Shown in pieces: positions 1-7,931 of a stretch of 64,000 nt of DNA. Source of the stretch: SKLM01 sp964421785 (lineage in GTDB: Bacteria > Chloroflexota > Anaerolineae > B4-G1); NCBI GenBank assembly GCA_964421785.1, contig CAYQZG010000003.1:3466-67465 (forward strand), given 5' to 3'. Every line of letters starts with the position of its first letter. Position 1 is the stretch's first letter. The notes under the pieces are model-generated. The model was not told the DNA's origin. It ran no database searches and was given only the letters and a program-made list of their open reading frames with translations. Position numbers and translations under genes: made by a program.

Positions 1-1
1 C

Positions 2-496
2 GGCTACCTGTTTCGCGAGAAATCGCGCCGCCCCTTCCTCAACGAGCGCGCTGAGGCTTTGGGTGTCCCTGCAGGGCCGGAGCGGAGTCGGCTGGTGGCG
101 GGGGAGAACGTAACCTTGTCGGAGGGCCGGGTGATTCATCCAGACGACGTCCTTGGCCCACCGGAGCGTCGGGCACGCCTGGCGCACGTGGGTGACACCG
201 GTGAGACCGCAAGCCTGGTGGAGCACGTGCGCGGGGCCGATATGCTGGTCATCGAGGCCACCTATCTGGAGCGGGACGCCGACCTGGCGAGGCAGTTCGG
301 TCACCTGACGGCTGCGCAGGCAGCTCAGTTGGCCCGAGAGGCCGGCGTGCATCGCTTGGTCTTGACGCACATCTCGCGGCGGTATCGTGAGTCAGATGTT
401 CTGGAGGAGGCGCAGGCCATCATGCCGAACAGTACGGTCGCGCGCGATCTGGATCGATTCCGGGTTATGCGGGAGGACGTGGAACGTGAAGAATAG
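2..496 (+). CDS. rnz: Ribonuclease Z, C-terminal part (5' end outside window)
   Basis: Zinc-dependent endonuclease that removes the 3' trailer of tRNA precursors. The open frame runs from base 2, so about half of the usual ~310-residue protein lies upstream of the window. Visible family features are GYLFREK near the start, the stretch ALGVPAGPERSRL, the GDT motif of the metallo-beta-lactamase fold, the IEATY segment, and GHLTAAQAAQLAREAGV followed by LTHISRRY, whose histidines belong to metal-binding motifs of the family. An internal ATG at 59 is not the real start, because homology continues upstream of it. The next gene begins 18 bases downstream on the same strand. Identification is firm. 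Confidence 0.93.
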   Translation, partial: GYLFREKSRRPFLNERAEALGVPAGPERSRLVAGENVTLSEGRVIHPDDVLGPPERRARLAHVGDTGETASLVEHVRGADMLVIEATYLERDADLARQFGHLTAAQAAQLAREAGVHRLVLTHISRRYRESDVLEEAQAIMPNSTVARDLDRFRVMREDVEREE

Positions 497-514
497 GGCT
501 GTGTGGGAGGTATT

Positions 515-814
515 ATGCCAGCGCATCGTAAGGCTAGCATCCGAGACCTAGCTTCTGGCGCGTATGAACTCGGTTCGAGTGTCGTTGAGGGGCGACTTCA
601 TCGCTCCCCTGAAAGCGGAGAATGGATGGTGGGCCAGACAACATTGGACGCATGGCTGGCCAGGTACGGTGATGAGGAGGTTCTCCTCATCGCCACGTCG
701 CTAGAAGATGATCGCCCCATGCCGCTGAAGGTCTGTCGCACCTGCGGCACTGAGTTCAGGGGGATTGAGTGTCCCCGCTGCCGCGAGATTCGGATTCGTC
801 TGCGAGGCCGGTAG
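515..814 (+). CDS. Small zinc-ribbon protein, function unknown
   Basis: A 99-residue protein. The ATG at 515 is chosen because GGAGG at 506-510 lies just before it; an in-frame GTG at 503 would overlap that ribosome binding site. The C-terminus holds two CxxC pairs (CRTCGTEF and CPRCREIR) typical of a treble-clef or zinc-ribbon fold, ending in a basic tail. The N-terminal two thirds has no motif I recognise. It follows the RNase Z gene by 18 bases and may be co-transcribed with it. No function can be assigned. Confidence 0.7.
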   Translation: MPAHRKASIRDLASGAYELGSSVVEGRLHRSPESGEWMVGQTTLDAWLARYGDEEVLLIATSLEDDRPMPLKVCRTCGTEFRGIECPRCREIRIRLRGR

Positions 815-877
815 GCGGGTCGCTGTGTCTGGACTGCGGCTTTGTCCGTAAGCGAAGCGGCGCGCTCGCCATAGTCT

Positions 878-916
878 ATTGAGGAGCAAATCCCAATGAA
901 GAAAGCAGGTTCAGCT
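878..916 (+). repeat. Dispersed repeat carrying Shine-Dalgarno and start codon (copy 1)
   Basis: The stretch GAGGAGCAAATCCCA-ATG and the six codons after it (AAGAAAGCAGGTTCAGC) recur almost exactly at 6509-6544; the GAGGAGCAAATCCC-ATG part recurs at 3388-3403. Here the repeat supplies the ribosome binding site, the ATG and the first codons (MKKAGSA) of iorA. This copy lacks the C-run/G-run hairpin seen upstream in the other two. Confidence 0.8.
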
Positions 917-2734
917 GCTAGAAGACGTCTACTCTCGGGCAATGAAGCCATCGCCCTGGGCGCCTGGGAGGCTGGCGTGCGTTATGCCGCCGCCTATCCA
1001 GGGACACCCAGCACAGAGATTCTGCCGGCGTTGGCTCAGCACGCAGGGGTCAGGGCGGAATGGTCCTCCAATGAGAAGGTGGCGCTGGACTCGGTCATCG
1101 GCGCTTCCTTCGCCGGTGGGCGGGCGCTGGCGGTGATGAAACACGTCGGCGTCAACGTCGCGTCCGATAGCCTGATGTCGCTTTCCTACACGGGGGTGGG
1201 AGCCGGACTCGTGCTGGTTAGCGCCGATGATCCCGGAGCTTTCAGCTCACAGAACGAGCAGGATAACAGGCATTATGCTCGTTTCGGCAAGTTCCCATGT
1301 TTGGAGCCGTCCGACAGCCAAGAGGCAAAGGACTTCACAGCCTTTGCCTTCGACCTGAGCGAGGAGTTTGACACGCCGGTGATGGTGCGCTCCACTACCC
1401 GAGTCTCCCACTCCAAGTCGCCGGTGGTGGTAAGCATGCCGGACGAGCCTCGTGAGTGGGAACCGCTGCCCCCGTTCGAGCGAAAACCCCAGAAGTACGT
1501 CATGATCCCGGCGCACGCTAGACGCCGCCATCCTGAGGTCGAGGAACGCATGAGGGCGCTGGCCGACTACGCCGAGACCTGCTCACTCAATCGGGTGGAG
1601 TGGGGCGACAAGCGCGTGGGCGTCATCGCCGACGGCATAGCCTATCAGGTCGCCCGAGAGATCTTCGCCGGCTTCTCATTTCTGAAGTTGGGCCTGGTCC
1701 ACCCATTGCCGCGGGGGATGATTCGGGATTTTGCCGCCGAGGTCGACACGCTCGTCGTCGTCGAGGAATTGGATCCTTTCATTGAGGAACAGGTCCGAGC
1801 GCTGGGCCTCGGTGTAGTGGGCAAACAGTTCTTTCCCACGACCGGCGAGCTGACCCTGAGCCGGGTGCGCGAAGGCGCTCTCAAAGCTGGCCTTCCGATC
1901 GCAGGGGAGACGGGACCGACGGAGGAGGAGGGCCAGGAGCTGGCCATCCCCGGTCGCCCCCCGGCGCTTTGTCCCGGTTGTCCCCACCGCTCCGTCTACT
2001 TCAACTTGCGCAAGCTGAAACTGCTCGTCTCGGGCGATATCGGCTGCTACGCCATCGGCGTGCTTCCGCCTTTCGAGGAGATGGATATGCTCGTCTCGAT
2101 GGGGGCTAGCGTCGGCATGGCCCACGGCGCGAAGCAGGCTGGCTGCCCCGACGACATCGTGGCCACCATCGGCGATTCCACCTTCTTCCACACCGGGCTG
2201 CCAGAGCTGGCGAACACGATCTACAACCAGGGTAACGCCTGCACGATGATCCTCGACAATCGTACCACCGCCATGACGGGCGGGCAGGATCACCCGGGGA
2301 CTGGCGTCACCCTCCAAGGGGAGCCCGGCCATCAGATCGACATCGAGGCGGTCGTGCGAGCGATGGGCGTCGAGGACCTCTGGGTGGTCGACGCCATGGA
2401 CGTAGAAGGGGTGGAGCAGGCGATTAGAGAGGCGATCGCTGTCGACAGTCGTCCGGCTGTTGTCTACGTGAAGGGAGAATGCGTCTTCGTGCCGACATTT
2501 CAGCGCCGCCCTGTTGTGGTGGTCGACGAGGATGTCTGCAACGGCTGCGGCTTCTGCTTTCGCGTCGGCTGCCCGGCCATCCTCAAGGCGGAGCAGATCG
2601 ACGAGCGAACCGGGAGGCCGAAGGCCGAGATCGACCCCCTTCTCTGCACCGGGTGCACCGTCTGCCTGCAGGTCTGCCCCCGAGGGGCGATAGTTGAGCG
2701 ACCATCTTATCAGAGCCAGGAACAGGAGGCCTAG
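896..2734 (+). CDS. iorA: Indolepyruvate ferredoxin oxidoreductase, alpha subunit
   Basis: Thiamine-diphosphate enzyme that oxidatively decarboxylates aryl pyruvates (from aromatic amino acids) to aryl-acetyl-CoA, passing electrons to ferredoxin. The 612-residue length fits the family. Visible features: an N-terminal pyrimidine-binding domain with YPGTPSTEIL, a central CPGCPHRSVYF segment, a C-terminal thiamine-binding domain with GDSTFFHTGLPEL, and two 4Fe-4S clusters at the end (CNGCGFCFRVGCP and CTGCTVCLQVCP). The start codon and first residues (MKKAGSA) lie in a dispersed repeat, so the native N-terminus was probably replaced or extended. The beta subunit follows with no gap. Identification is firm. 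Confidence 0.96.
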   Translation: MKKAGSAARRRLLSGNEAIALGAWEAGVRYAAAYPGTPSTEILPALAQHAGVRAEWSSNEKVALDSVIGASFAGGRALAVMKHVGVNVASDSLMSLSYTGVGAGLVLVSADDPGAFSSQNEQDNRHYARFGKFPCLEPSDSQEAKDFTAFAFDLSEEFDTPVMVRSTTRVSHSKSPVVVSMPDEPREWEPLPPFERKPQKYVMIPAHARRRHPEVEERMRALADYAETCSLNRVEWGDKRVGVIADGIAYQVAREIFAGFSFLKLGLVHPLPRGMIRDFAAEVDTLVVVEELDPFIEEQVRALGLGVVGKQFFPTTGELTLSRVREGALKAGLPIAGETGPTEEEGQELAIPGRPPALCPGCPHRSVYFNLRKLKLLVSGDIGCYAIGVLPPFEEMDMLVSMGASVGMAHGAKQAGCPDDIVATIGDSTFFHTGLPELANTIYNQGNACTMILDNRTTAMTGGQDHPGTGVTLQGEPGHQIDIEAVVRAMGVEDLWVVDAMDVEGVEQAIREAIAVDSRPAVVYVKGECVFVPTFQRRPVVVVDEDVCNGCGFCFRVGCPAILKAEQIDERTGRPKAEIDPLLCTGCTVCLQVCPRGAIVERPSYQSQEQEA

Positions 2735-3316
2735 ATGGAGACCATCACCAATTTCCTTTTCGTGGGTGTAGGCGGGCAGGGCATCTTGACCGCTTCTGAC
2801 ATCGCGGCCAGCGTGGGGCTGGCTGCAGGATATCAGGCGAAGAAATCGGAGATACACGGCTTCTCGCAGCGCGGCGGTGTGGTGGAGAGCCACGTGCGCT
2901 GGGGCAAGGATGTCGGTGCACCCACGGCGGAGAAGGGCACCGTCGACTTTCTTATCGCGCTGGAGATGCTGGAGAGCGCACGGTGGGCGACATGGCTTCG
3001 ACGCCAGGGAACCGTGCTGATCAATCGACAGCGTATCGCCCCGATGACCGTCACTGTGGGCGACGCCATCTACCCGCCGGACGAGGAGATCTTGCAGGCC
3101 GTGCGTGCCCAGACCGAGGACGTCACCCTGATCGATGCACTGGCTATCGCGGAGGATCTTGGCAACACCCGCATGACCAACACGGTCGTTCTCGGGGCGC
3201 TTTCGACCCGCCTGGACGTGGATCCCGACATATGGCTGTCGGTGATCGAGCGGCGTGTGCCGCCGAAGGTCGTGGCGCTGAATCGACAGGCCTTCTGGGA
3301 AGGGCGCCGATCCTGA
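2735..3316 (+). CDS. iorB: Indolepyruvate ferredoxin oxidoreductase, beta subunit
   Basis: The 193-residue gamma-type domain partner of IorA, belonging to the pyruvate/ketoisovalerate oxidoreductase family. It starts at the ATG immediately after the iorA stop, with AGGAGG a few bases before, so the two are translationally coupled. Family features include VGVGGQGILTASDI near the N-terminus and SEIHGFSQRGGVVESHVRWG. Adjacent order and matching products indicate a two-subunit enzyme encoded as an operon. Confidence 0.95.
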   Translation: METITNFLFVGVGGQGILTASDIAASVGLAAGYQAKKSEIHGFSQRGGVVESHVRWGKDVGAPTAEKGTVDFLIALEMLESARWATWLRRQGTVLINRQRIAPMTVTVGDAIYPPDEEILQAVRAQTEDVTLIDALAIAEDLGNTRMTNTVVLGALSTRLDVDPDIWLSVIERRVPPKVVALNRQAFWEGRRS

Positions 3317-3349
3317 CTGAAGGGGCGGGGAATTAGAAAGGATCACCCA

Positions 3350-3403
3350 TCATCCTCACCCCCCTATTGTCCCCCCCAGTGGGGGGGAGGAGCAAATCCC
3401 ATG
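3350..3403 (+). repeat. Dispersed repeat with hairpin, Shine-Dalgarno and start codon (copy 2)
   Basis: A C-run/G-run inverted repeat (CCCCCCCAGTGGGGGGG) is followed by GAGGAGCAAATCCC and then ATG. The same hairpin and leader recur at 6478-6524. The GGAGGAG here serves as the ribosome binding site of the thpR-like gene, and the ATG directly following the repeat is its start. Confidence 0.8.
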
Positions 3404-3994
3404 GAGAAGCTGAGGCTCTTTATCGCTATTCCACTTTCTGAGTCGCTGCTGAAGCGGCTGGCCGACGTCCAGTATCGGCTGCAGGGCAAGGTGCCACATC
3501 GTAGCGTGCGTTGGGTGCGGCCGGAGGGCGTTCACCTGACGCTCAAGTTTCTGGGCGACACGCCAAGGGACAAGATCCCTACCATCCAGGAGGCGCTGAT
3601 GGTGGTGGCCCGAAACGCGCCAACCTCTACGCTCACAGCCGAGGGGTTAGGCTGCTTCCCGAGCCCAAGCCGTCCCCGCGTGCTCTGGGTCGGCTTGACT
3701 GAGCCGACGGGACGTCTGAAGGTCCTGTATGAGGCTATTGAGGAAGCGATGACCTTTCTAGGCTACAAGCCGGAACGACATAGCTTCACGCCTCATCTCA
3801 CGCTGGGGCGAGTGCGGCGCGGTGTGTCCCGAGAGGGAGGAAGGCAGATCGGCGAGGCTATCACCGGTACCCGCGTGGGAGCGTTGGAGACGTTCACCGC
3901 CGACCGCTTTGAGTTGATTCGCAGTGAACTGAAACCCAGTGGCGCCGAATACACAACGCTGGAGTCGTTTGCGCTCGTGGGAGGCCGGGCGTGA
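3401..3994 (+). CDS. thpR: RNA 2',3'-cyclic phosphodiesterase (LigT/ThpR family)
   Basis: A two-histidine phosphoesterase that opens 2',3'-cyclic phosphates on RNA. The 197-residue length is normal. Both signature HxTx motifs are present: HLTLKFLGD (about residue 46) and HLTLGRVRR (about residue 130), and the N-terminus RLFIAIPLSESL is typical. The start ATG and its ribosome binding site lie at the end of a dispersed repeat. The stop codon overlaps the start of the next gene (TGATG), so they are probably translated together. Confidence 0.94.
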   Translation: MEKLRLFIAIPLSESLLKRLADVQYRLQGKVPHRSVRWVRPEGVHLTLKFLGDTPRDKIPTIQEALMVVARNAPTSTLTAEGLGCFPSPSRPRVLWVGLTEPTGRLKVLYEAIEEAMTFLGYKPERHSFTPHLTLGRVRRGVSREGGRQIGEAITGTRVGALETFTADRFELIRSELKPSGAEYTTLESFALVGGRA

Positions 3995-4665
3995 TGGGGC
4001 CCTTGATCGCCGTCGTTGGGGGATCGTCGCCGACGGTGGATGAGGCGTCTCTGGCCGAGGGCGTTGGGCGCGCGCTGGCTGAGGCGGGTGCGGTCTTGGT
4101 CTGTGGGGGGCTGCCGTCGGGACGACGGCGCTCCGCGGGTGCGAGGGAAGCGGCTGAAAATGGCAACAGGAAAGGAAAGGCAGCAAGGATGCGCGCAGCG
4201 ATTCTGAGCGCTCAGGCCGAGGTCGACGTCCCCGTGGGGGCGGCTCGGGATTGGTTTCTGTCTCTCGAGGAGCATCCGGAGCGGTACACGTTTGATACTC
4301 ACGAAGGCTTTGAGTTCGAGATGGGCGGCTTTGGCGAGGTTGGGGCCCGTTTCAGGACGCGAGAGAGGTTCTTCTTCTTGAGGCTAGAGCTGCTGTTTGA
4401 ATTGACTGAGGTACATGAGACCGCGTTCTGGTTCTGGTTATGTCGGCCCTCATGGATAGGTGTGTGGGGAAGGTTTGAGATCGAGGAGGACAACGACGGG
4501 CAGAGCGTTCTGCTTCTCTCTATCGGATCTGAGACCCGACTTGGACAACTTCTACTGCGCTTCTATCCGGTGGCTGCGTCCGTCCAGGCACAGATTCGCG
4601 ACGAGGTCCAGCACATCAGGCGATCGATGGAACGAGTCCATGCTGGACGGCGGGTTTCAGTGTAG
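3994..4665 (+). CDS. Fusion: truncated LOG-family N-terminus joined to SRPBCC-like domain
   Basis: The first ~40 residues (LIAVVGGSSPTVDEASLAE, then AEAGAVLVCGG) match the start of TIGR00725/LOG-type Rossmann proteins, but the family's middle and end are absent. From residue ~66 onward the protein looks like an SRPBCC (START-like) domain: DVPVGAARDWFLSLEEHPE, then alternating strands and a final amphipathic helix. An internal in-frame ATG at 4189 is preceded by GGAAAGG, so the SRPBCC part may be expressed alone. The simplest reading is a deletion that fused a LOG gene remnant, normally placed after its upstream neighbour, to an unrelated gene. The ATG at 3994 overlaps the thpR stop. Confidence 0.6.
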   Translation: MGPLIAVVGGSSPTVDEASLAEGVGRALAEAGAVLVCGGLPSGRRRSAGAREAAENGNRKGKAARMRAAILSAQAEVDVPVGAARDWFLSLEEHPERYTFDTHEGFEFEMGGFGEVGARFRTRERFFFLRLELLFELTEVHETAFWFWLCRPSWIGVWGRFEIEEDNDGQSVLLLSIGSETRLGQLLLRFYPVAASVQAQIRDEVQHIRRSMERVHAGRRVSV

Positions 4666-4739
4666 GGCGGCACTCCGCTTCGCTCCGAGCCGCACTACAA
4701 ACGGGGCGGGGGGATGAGGAGGGCTGAGGGCCGCCCGTT
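4666..4739. repeat. Short convergent intergenic region with CACTCCGCTTCGCTCC repeat
   Basis: Seventy-four bases between two convergent genes. GGCGGC near 4668 and GCCGCC near 4731 can pair, which could form a bidirectional terminator stem. The segment GGCACTCCGCTTCGCTCC resembles one at about 27573 (GGCACTCCGCATAGCTCC), suggesting a degenerate dispersed repeat. Confidence 0.4.
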
Positions 4740-6326
4740 TCACTCGATGTAGCCAAGCGCCCGAAGTCGTTCCGAGACCTCTTCGTCGTCCAAGCTCACC
4801 TGGCGCGCCGACTCCCAGTTGGCCGGTCGTCGGGCTTCAGCATCCCTCACAAAGCTGTTCAAAGCGCTATGAAGCTGTGAAACCCTGCCGGGATGCTCGG
4901 CAAGCAGGTTGTTGGTCTCCCCTGGATCGTCGATCACGTCGAACAGTTCGTCCGGTTCATCTCCTACGGTGATCAGCTTGTGTCGCCCCTCGCAGGCGGC
5001 CCGCCGCATTGACCGGCAGCGGAAGACATCGATCGCGGCCGGGCTCTCATTCTCCATCAGAGCCAATAGGGTGTCGGGGGTGTACGCCTCGGCGAATACC
5101 GTCGCTTCTTGTGGAGCAGAGCCGTTGAGTGTATGGGTTAGGGTCAATGCCTCGACGTCCCTCAGAGCGCGACATGTGGTGTCTTGTTTGGGCTCAATCT
5201 CTGCGGCCTCCAGTATCGAGTGGAAGACTCGGCGGGTGGAGACGAAGGACGAGATGCGCTTGCCTGCCGGATAGTGTCGGGGATAGCGCGTTATAAGCGG
5301 GACGCGGACCAGGTCGTCGTAGGCGACCAGCGAGTGTCCCACAAAGTCGTGATTGTTCAGCCCTTCTCCATGGTCCGAGGTGATGATCACCATCGTATTG
5401 TCACGCACTCTCGGCTTGTTGAGATCCTTCAGCAGGCGGCGCAGCAATCGATCCTGGTAGGCCACCTCAGCGTCATAGAGGTCGTTGAGGATGCGGTCTT
5501 CCAGCTTGCCGAGAGGTTCGGTGAGCGGGATCATCCAGCGATAGTGCTCCCGATTGTAGCCGCGCATGAAGCTCTGAGCTTCGCCATCGTCCTCGTAGTA
5601 CGGTGCGAACTTCTGGATAAAGCGGGCTGGGGGGCGATAGGGGAGATGCGTTTCCATCAGATTGATGAAGGTGAAGAGAGGGTGTTGACTCTCATGTTTC
5701 CGCTGGGCGCGCAGATAGCCCACGACGTCACGTAACGAGCGCTTGGTGTTTCCCTTGAAGTTGACGCTCTCCTGCCACAGCGGGACGATTAGCGGGTGCA
5801 TCGCGATGCGCAGAAGCAGACTGTTGTGGGCGAATTGGTTCTGGAACGGTGCGATGATCCGTCGCGCCAGGCGGGTGTATTGCTCCATGAGGCGACCGAG
5901 GATGGCTGGGGGATCAGCTTGGCGCGACTGTGTGAGGTCCGGATAGTTTGGGACGGCACCCCCGTAGTTATAGAATTCGTCGAAGCCACGGTCGAGCTCG
6001 TTATCGACAACGCCGAGCAGCGGGTTGTTGCAGAAGCCGACGGTCCTATAGCCGTCCTCGCGCAGCAACTCGGCCAGGGTCACCATGTCTTCCCCAAGGG
6101 TATCGTAGATCTGGGTGGTCATGTGCGTCGTAGGATACTCGCCGGTGAAGAGCGAAGCGTGCGAGGGGATGGTCCACTGGCCTGGTACGATTGCCCGCTC
6201 AAATAGGGTCGCATCTTCGGCGAAGGCGTCGACGAAGGGCGTTGTCTCGCGTTCATAGCCGTAGCAAGACATACGGTCCGCCCGCAGGGTATCAAGCACG
6301 ATCAAGACGATGTCAGGCTTAGTCAA
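4740..6326 (-). CDS. Sulfatase/alkaline-phosphatase superfamily hydrolase with Thr at the nucleophile site
   Basis: A member of the sulfatase fold of about 528 residues. The metal-binding start PDIVLIVLDTLRADRMSCYG, the GYRTVGFCNNPLL segment, TSDHGEGLNNH and GHSLVAYDDLVRVPL are all present. The site that carries formylglycine-forming Cys or Ser in sulfatases (C/S-x-P-x-R) reads WTIPSHASLFTG, giving Thr at the nucleophile position, as in phosphoglycerol-transferase-like relatives. It may act on phosphoesters or phospholipid head groups instead of sulfate esters. The TTG at 6326 is preferred because GGAGG sits five bases before it; a GTG at 6338 is also in frame. The start overlaps the end of the upstream gene. 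No signal peptide is visible. Confidence 0.85.
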   Translation of the reverse strand: MTKPDIVLIVLDTLRADRMSCYGYERETTPFVDAFAEDATLFERAIVPGQWTIPSHASLFTGEYPTTHMTTQIYDTLGEDMVTLAELLREDGYRTVGFCNNPLLGVVDNELDRGFDEFYNYGGAVPNYPDLTQSRQADPPAILGRLMEQYTRLARRIIAPFQNQFAHNSLLLRIAMHPLIVPLWQESVNFKGNTKRSLRDVVGYLRAQRKHESQHPLFTFINLMETHLPYRPPARFIQKFAPYYEDDGEAQSFMRGYNREHYRWMIPLTEPLGKLEDRILNDLYDAEVAYQDRLLRRLLKDLNKPRVRDNTMVIITSDHGEGLNNHDFVGHSLVAYDDLVRVPLITRYPRHYPAGKRISSFVSTRRVFHSILEAAEIEPKQDTTCRALRDVEALTLTHTLNGSAPQEATVFAEAYTPDTLLALMENESPAAIDVFRCRSMRRAACEGRHKLITVGDEPDELFDVIDDPGETNNLLAEHPGRVSQLHSALNSFVRDAEARRPANWESARQVSLDDEEVSERLRALGYIE

Positions 6327-7206
6327 TTGGTCCTCCACATGATTCTCGTTCCAAACAGAGTTGGTAGGCGTTCACGTGACTCGCATAGAGTCCGCGGGCG
6401 ATGTCGCCTGTTGCGCATAGTAAGCGTACATCATGTCTTTCAGGCCTCGTCAACGGGAGTAGACGCCACTCCTTCCACACCCCCCCTCTTGTCCCCCCCA
6501 GTGGGGGGGAGGAGCAAATCCCAATGAAGAAAGCAGGTTCAGCCTCAGCCTCTTGCTGCGACGTCAGGTCCTCTTTCAAGGGCGCCAGCCATCGGATTCC
6601 TCGCCGCTTGTTTTTCGGGCCAACGCGGCGATAGGGCAGGCTGAAGGCGAAGAACGTCAGCCAACTGATCAACCAGGCTGGGATGGCGATAGCGCCCAGG
6701 CCGGCCAGCTGGGCGATCAACTGACCTCGGCCGTCAGCGATGAATCCCTTTGCCGGTAGGAAACCTGTCACTCCCTGGCCGGGAACGGTGTGGTATTCCG
6801 TCAAGCCTACGCCGTTCCAACCTTGACCGGATCGACCGTCGGCAAAAACGGCAACGGCCAGCAGCCCCCAGATACCTGCTGTGATACCCAGGGCGATTGT
6901 CGCTGTGGCATCAGGAAGGCGCAACACCTGTTCCACCAGGAACACCCCTAGCGGCAAGAGAAGGCCGGCGACGATGCCGATTAGCAAGGCTGCCCAAGGG
7001 GGGAAGAAGGGGGCACCGGCGGAGATGGCGATGAAACCGACGGTGAAGTATCCCAAGGTACCCACGGCCAATGCCAGTGCACCTACTGTGGTTGACTGAC
7101 GCGCCCGTGATGGCTCCATCCCTCCCCAGGCTAGGAGGAAGAGTCCTACAGGGATGAGATAACCCACGAGGCCGGGCAACCAGGCTTCGATTGTCATATT
7201 CGTCAC
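6319..7206 (-). CDS. Ammonium-transporter-like membrane protein with repeat-derived C-terminus
   Basis: A 295-residue protein with several hydrophobic segments. The central part (AVFADGRSGQGWNGVG, GVTGFLPAKG, GQLIAQLAGLGAIA) resembles the last transmembrane helices of Amt ammonium transporters, but the protein is far shorter than the usual ~400 residues and lacks the early Amt helices in recognisable form. From about residue 220 the frame runs backwards through two dispersed repeats (the hairpin/start-codon repeat and an 18-bp GGGAGTAGACGCCACTCC unit), giving the tail AEPAFFIGICSSPPLGG and EWRLLPL. That tail is unlikely to be native. Transport activity is doubtful; it may be a diverged paralogue or a decaying gene. 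Confidence 0.55.
   Translation of the reverse strand: MTNMTIEAWLPGLVGYLIPVGLFLLAWGGMEPSRARQSTTVGALALAVGTLGYFTVGFIAISAGAPFFPPWAALLIGIVAGLLLPLGVFLVEQVLRLPDATATIALGITAGIWGLLAVAVFADGRSGQGWNGVGLTEYHTVPGQGVTGFLPAKGFIADGRGQLIAQLAGLGAIAIPAWLISWLTFFAFSLPYRRVGPKNKRRGIRWLAPLKEDLTSQQEAEAEPAFFIGICSSPPLGGTRGGVWKEWRLLPLTRPERHDVRLLCATGDIARGLYASHVNAYQLCLERESCGGPID
6455..6544 (+). repeat. Two dispersed repeats side by side inside the Amt-like gene
   Basis: GGGAGTAGACGCCACTCC at 6455-6472 is an exact core unit of the dominant 18-bp family. It is followed by C-run/G-run hairpin DNA (CCCCCCCCAGTGGGGGGG) and, at 6509-6544, GAGGAGCAAATCCCAATG plus AAGAAAGCAGGTTCAGC, the third copy of the start-codon repeat. Here the portable start faces against the resident gene and opens only a ~36-codon frame (6524-6634). 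Confidence 0.8.
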
Positions 7207-7414
7207 CTTAAGGTAGAATGGAGGCTGCGTTGATCGTGATTGGCAGGTAGGATAGGGCTGCGACCACGAACCAATTCATACGTTCGGTGACCCATTTCCT
7301 TGAGCCATAGAGCAGAAGAAGTCATTCTTGACCAGTGCCCCAATCTGGCTATCGGAGGATTTCCATCCGATTCACCAACCACTTATCTTACCAAACTTTA
7401 AGGCTTTGCCAAGT
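7207..7414. other. Divergent intergenic region
   Basis: About 200 bases separate the Amt-like gene (leftward) from the Mut7-C gene (rightward), so promoters for both should lie here. I see no strong -35/-10 pair and no repeat. An open frame continues upstream of the chosen start of the next gene, but the extra residues do not look like family sequence. Confidence 0.4.
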
Positions 7415-7882
7415 ATGATGACTGATCGACCTCCGAGGCTGCTTGCCGACTGTATGCTGGGGCGGCTGGCCAAGTGGTTGCGATTGATCGGCTACGACAC
7501 CGCCTATGAGAATGATGCGACGGATCACGAACTAGCTCGTCGTGCTCGGGTTGAGGGGCGCGTCCTGCTCACCCGCGATCAACAGCTCTCGGATCGACGC
7601 GGGTTGGAGACCTTGTTCATTCAGTCCCAGCAGTTGGAGGAGCAAGTACAGGAGGTCCACGATGCTCTTGGCCCGCCGGTTGATTCCTCTTTCTCGCGGT
7701 GCTCCATCTGTAACGTCGTGCTGGAGGACGTCAACGCTGAGGACGTGGTCGATCGTGTGCCTCGGTATGTGCTGAAGACTCACGTCACGTTCCGCCGCTG
7801 TCCTGATTGCGGACGGGTCTACTGGTCAGGTAGTCATGTTGAAGCTATGGAGGAGCAATTAGAGGGGTTCGATCTGTCCTGA
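7415..7882 (+). CDS. Mut7-C RNase-domain protein with zinc ribbon (DUF5615/DUF82 type)
   Basis: A PIN-like Mut7-C domain protein of about 155 residues. It begins in the manner of the family: RPPRLLADCMLGRLAKWLRL, followed by GYDTAYENDATD, then RARVEGRVLLTRDQQL, which contain the conserved acidic residues expected to bind metal. The C-terminus has two CxxC pairs (CSICNVVL and CPDCGRVYW), a zinc ribbon common in this family. The ATG at 7415 or 7418 is chosen since the 29 residues of open frame before it look non-coding. The family is predicted to be a ribonuclease; its substrate is unknown. Confidence 0.85.
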   Translation: MMTDRPPRLLADCMLGRLAKWLRLIGYDTAYENDATDHELARRARVEGRVLLTRDQQLSDRRGLETLFIQSQQLEEQVQEVHDALGPPVDSSFSRCSICNVVLEDVNAEDVVDRVPRYVLKTHVTFRRCPDCGRVYWSGSHVEAMEEQLEGFDLS

Positions 7883-7931
7883 TCACGCCTTTCTAGTGCA
7901 CTGGCGTCGGCTTTGGAGTTGAGAGGTGATC

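Noticed and set aside
1676..3346. Long antisense open frame (556 codons) opposite iorA/iorB
   Set aside because: It is the mirror of well-supported coding sequence with high G+C in third positions; its translation is rich in His, Arg and Gly and shows no domain.
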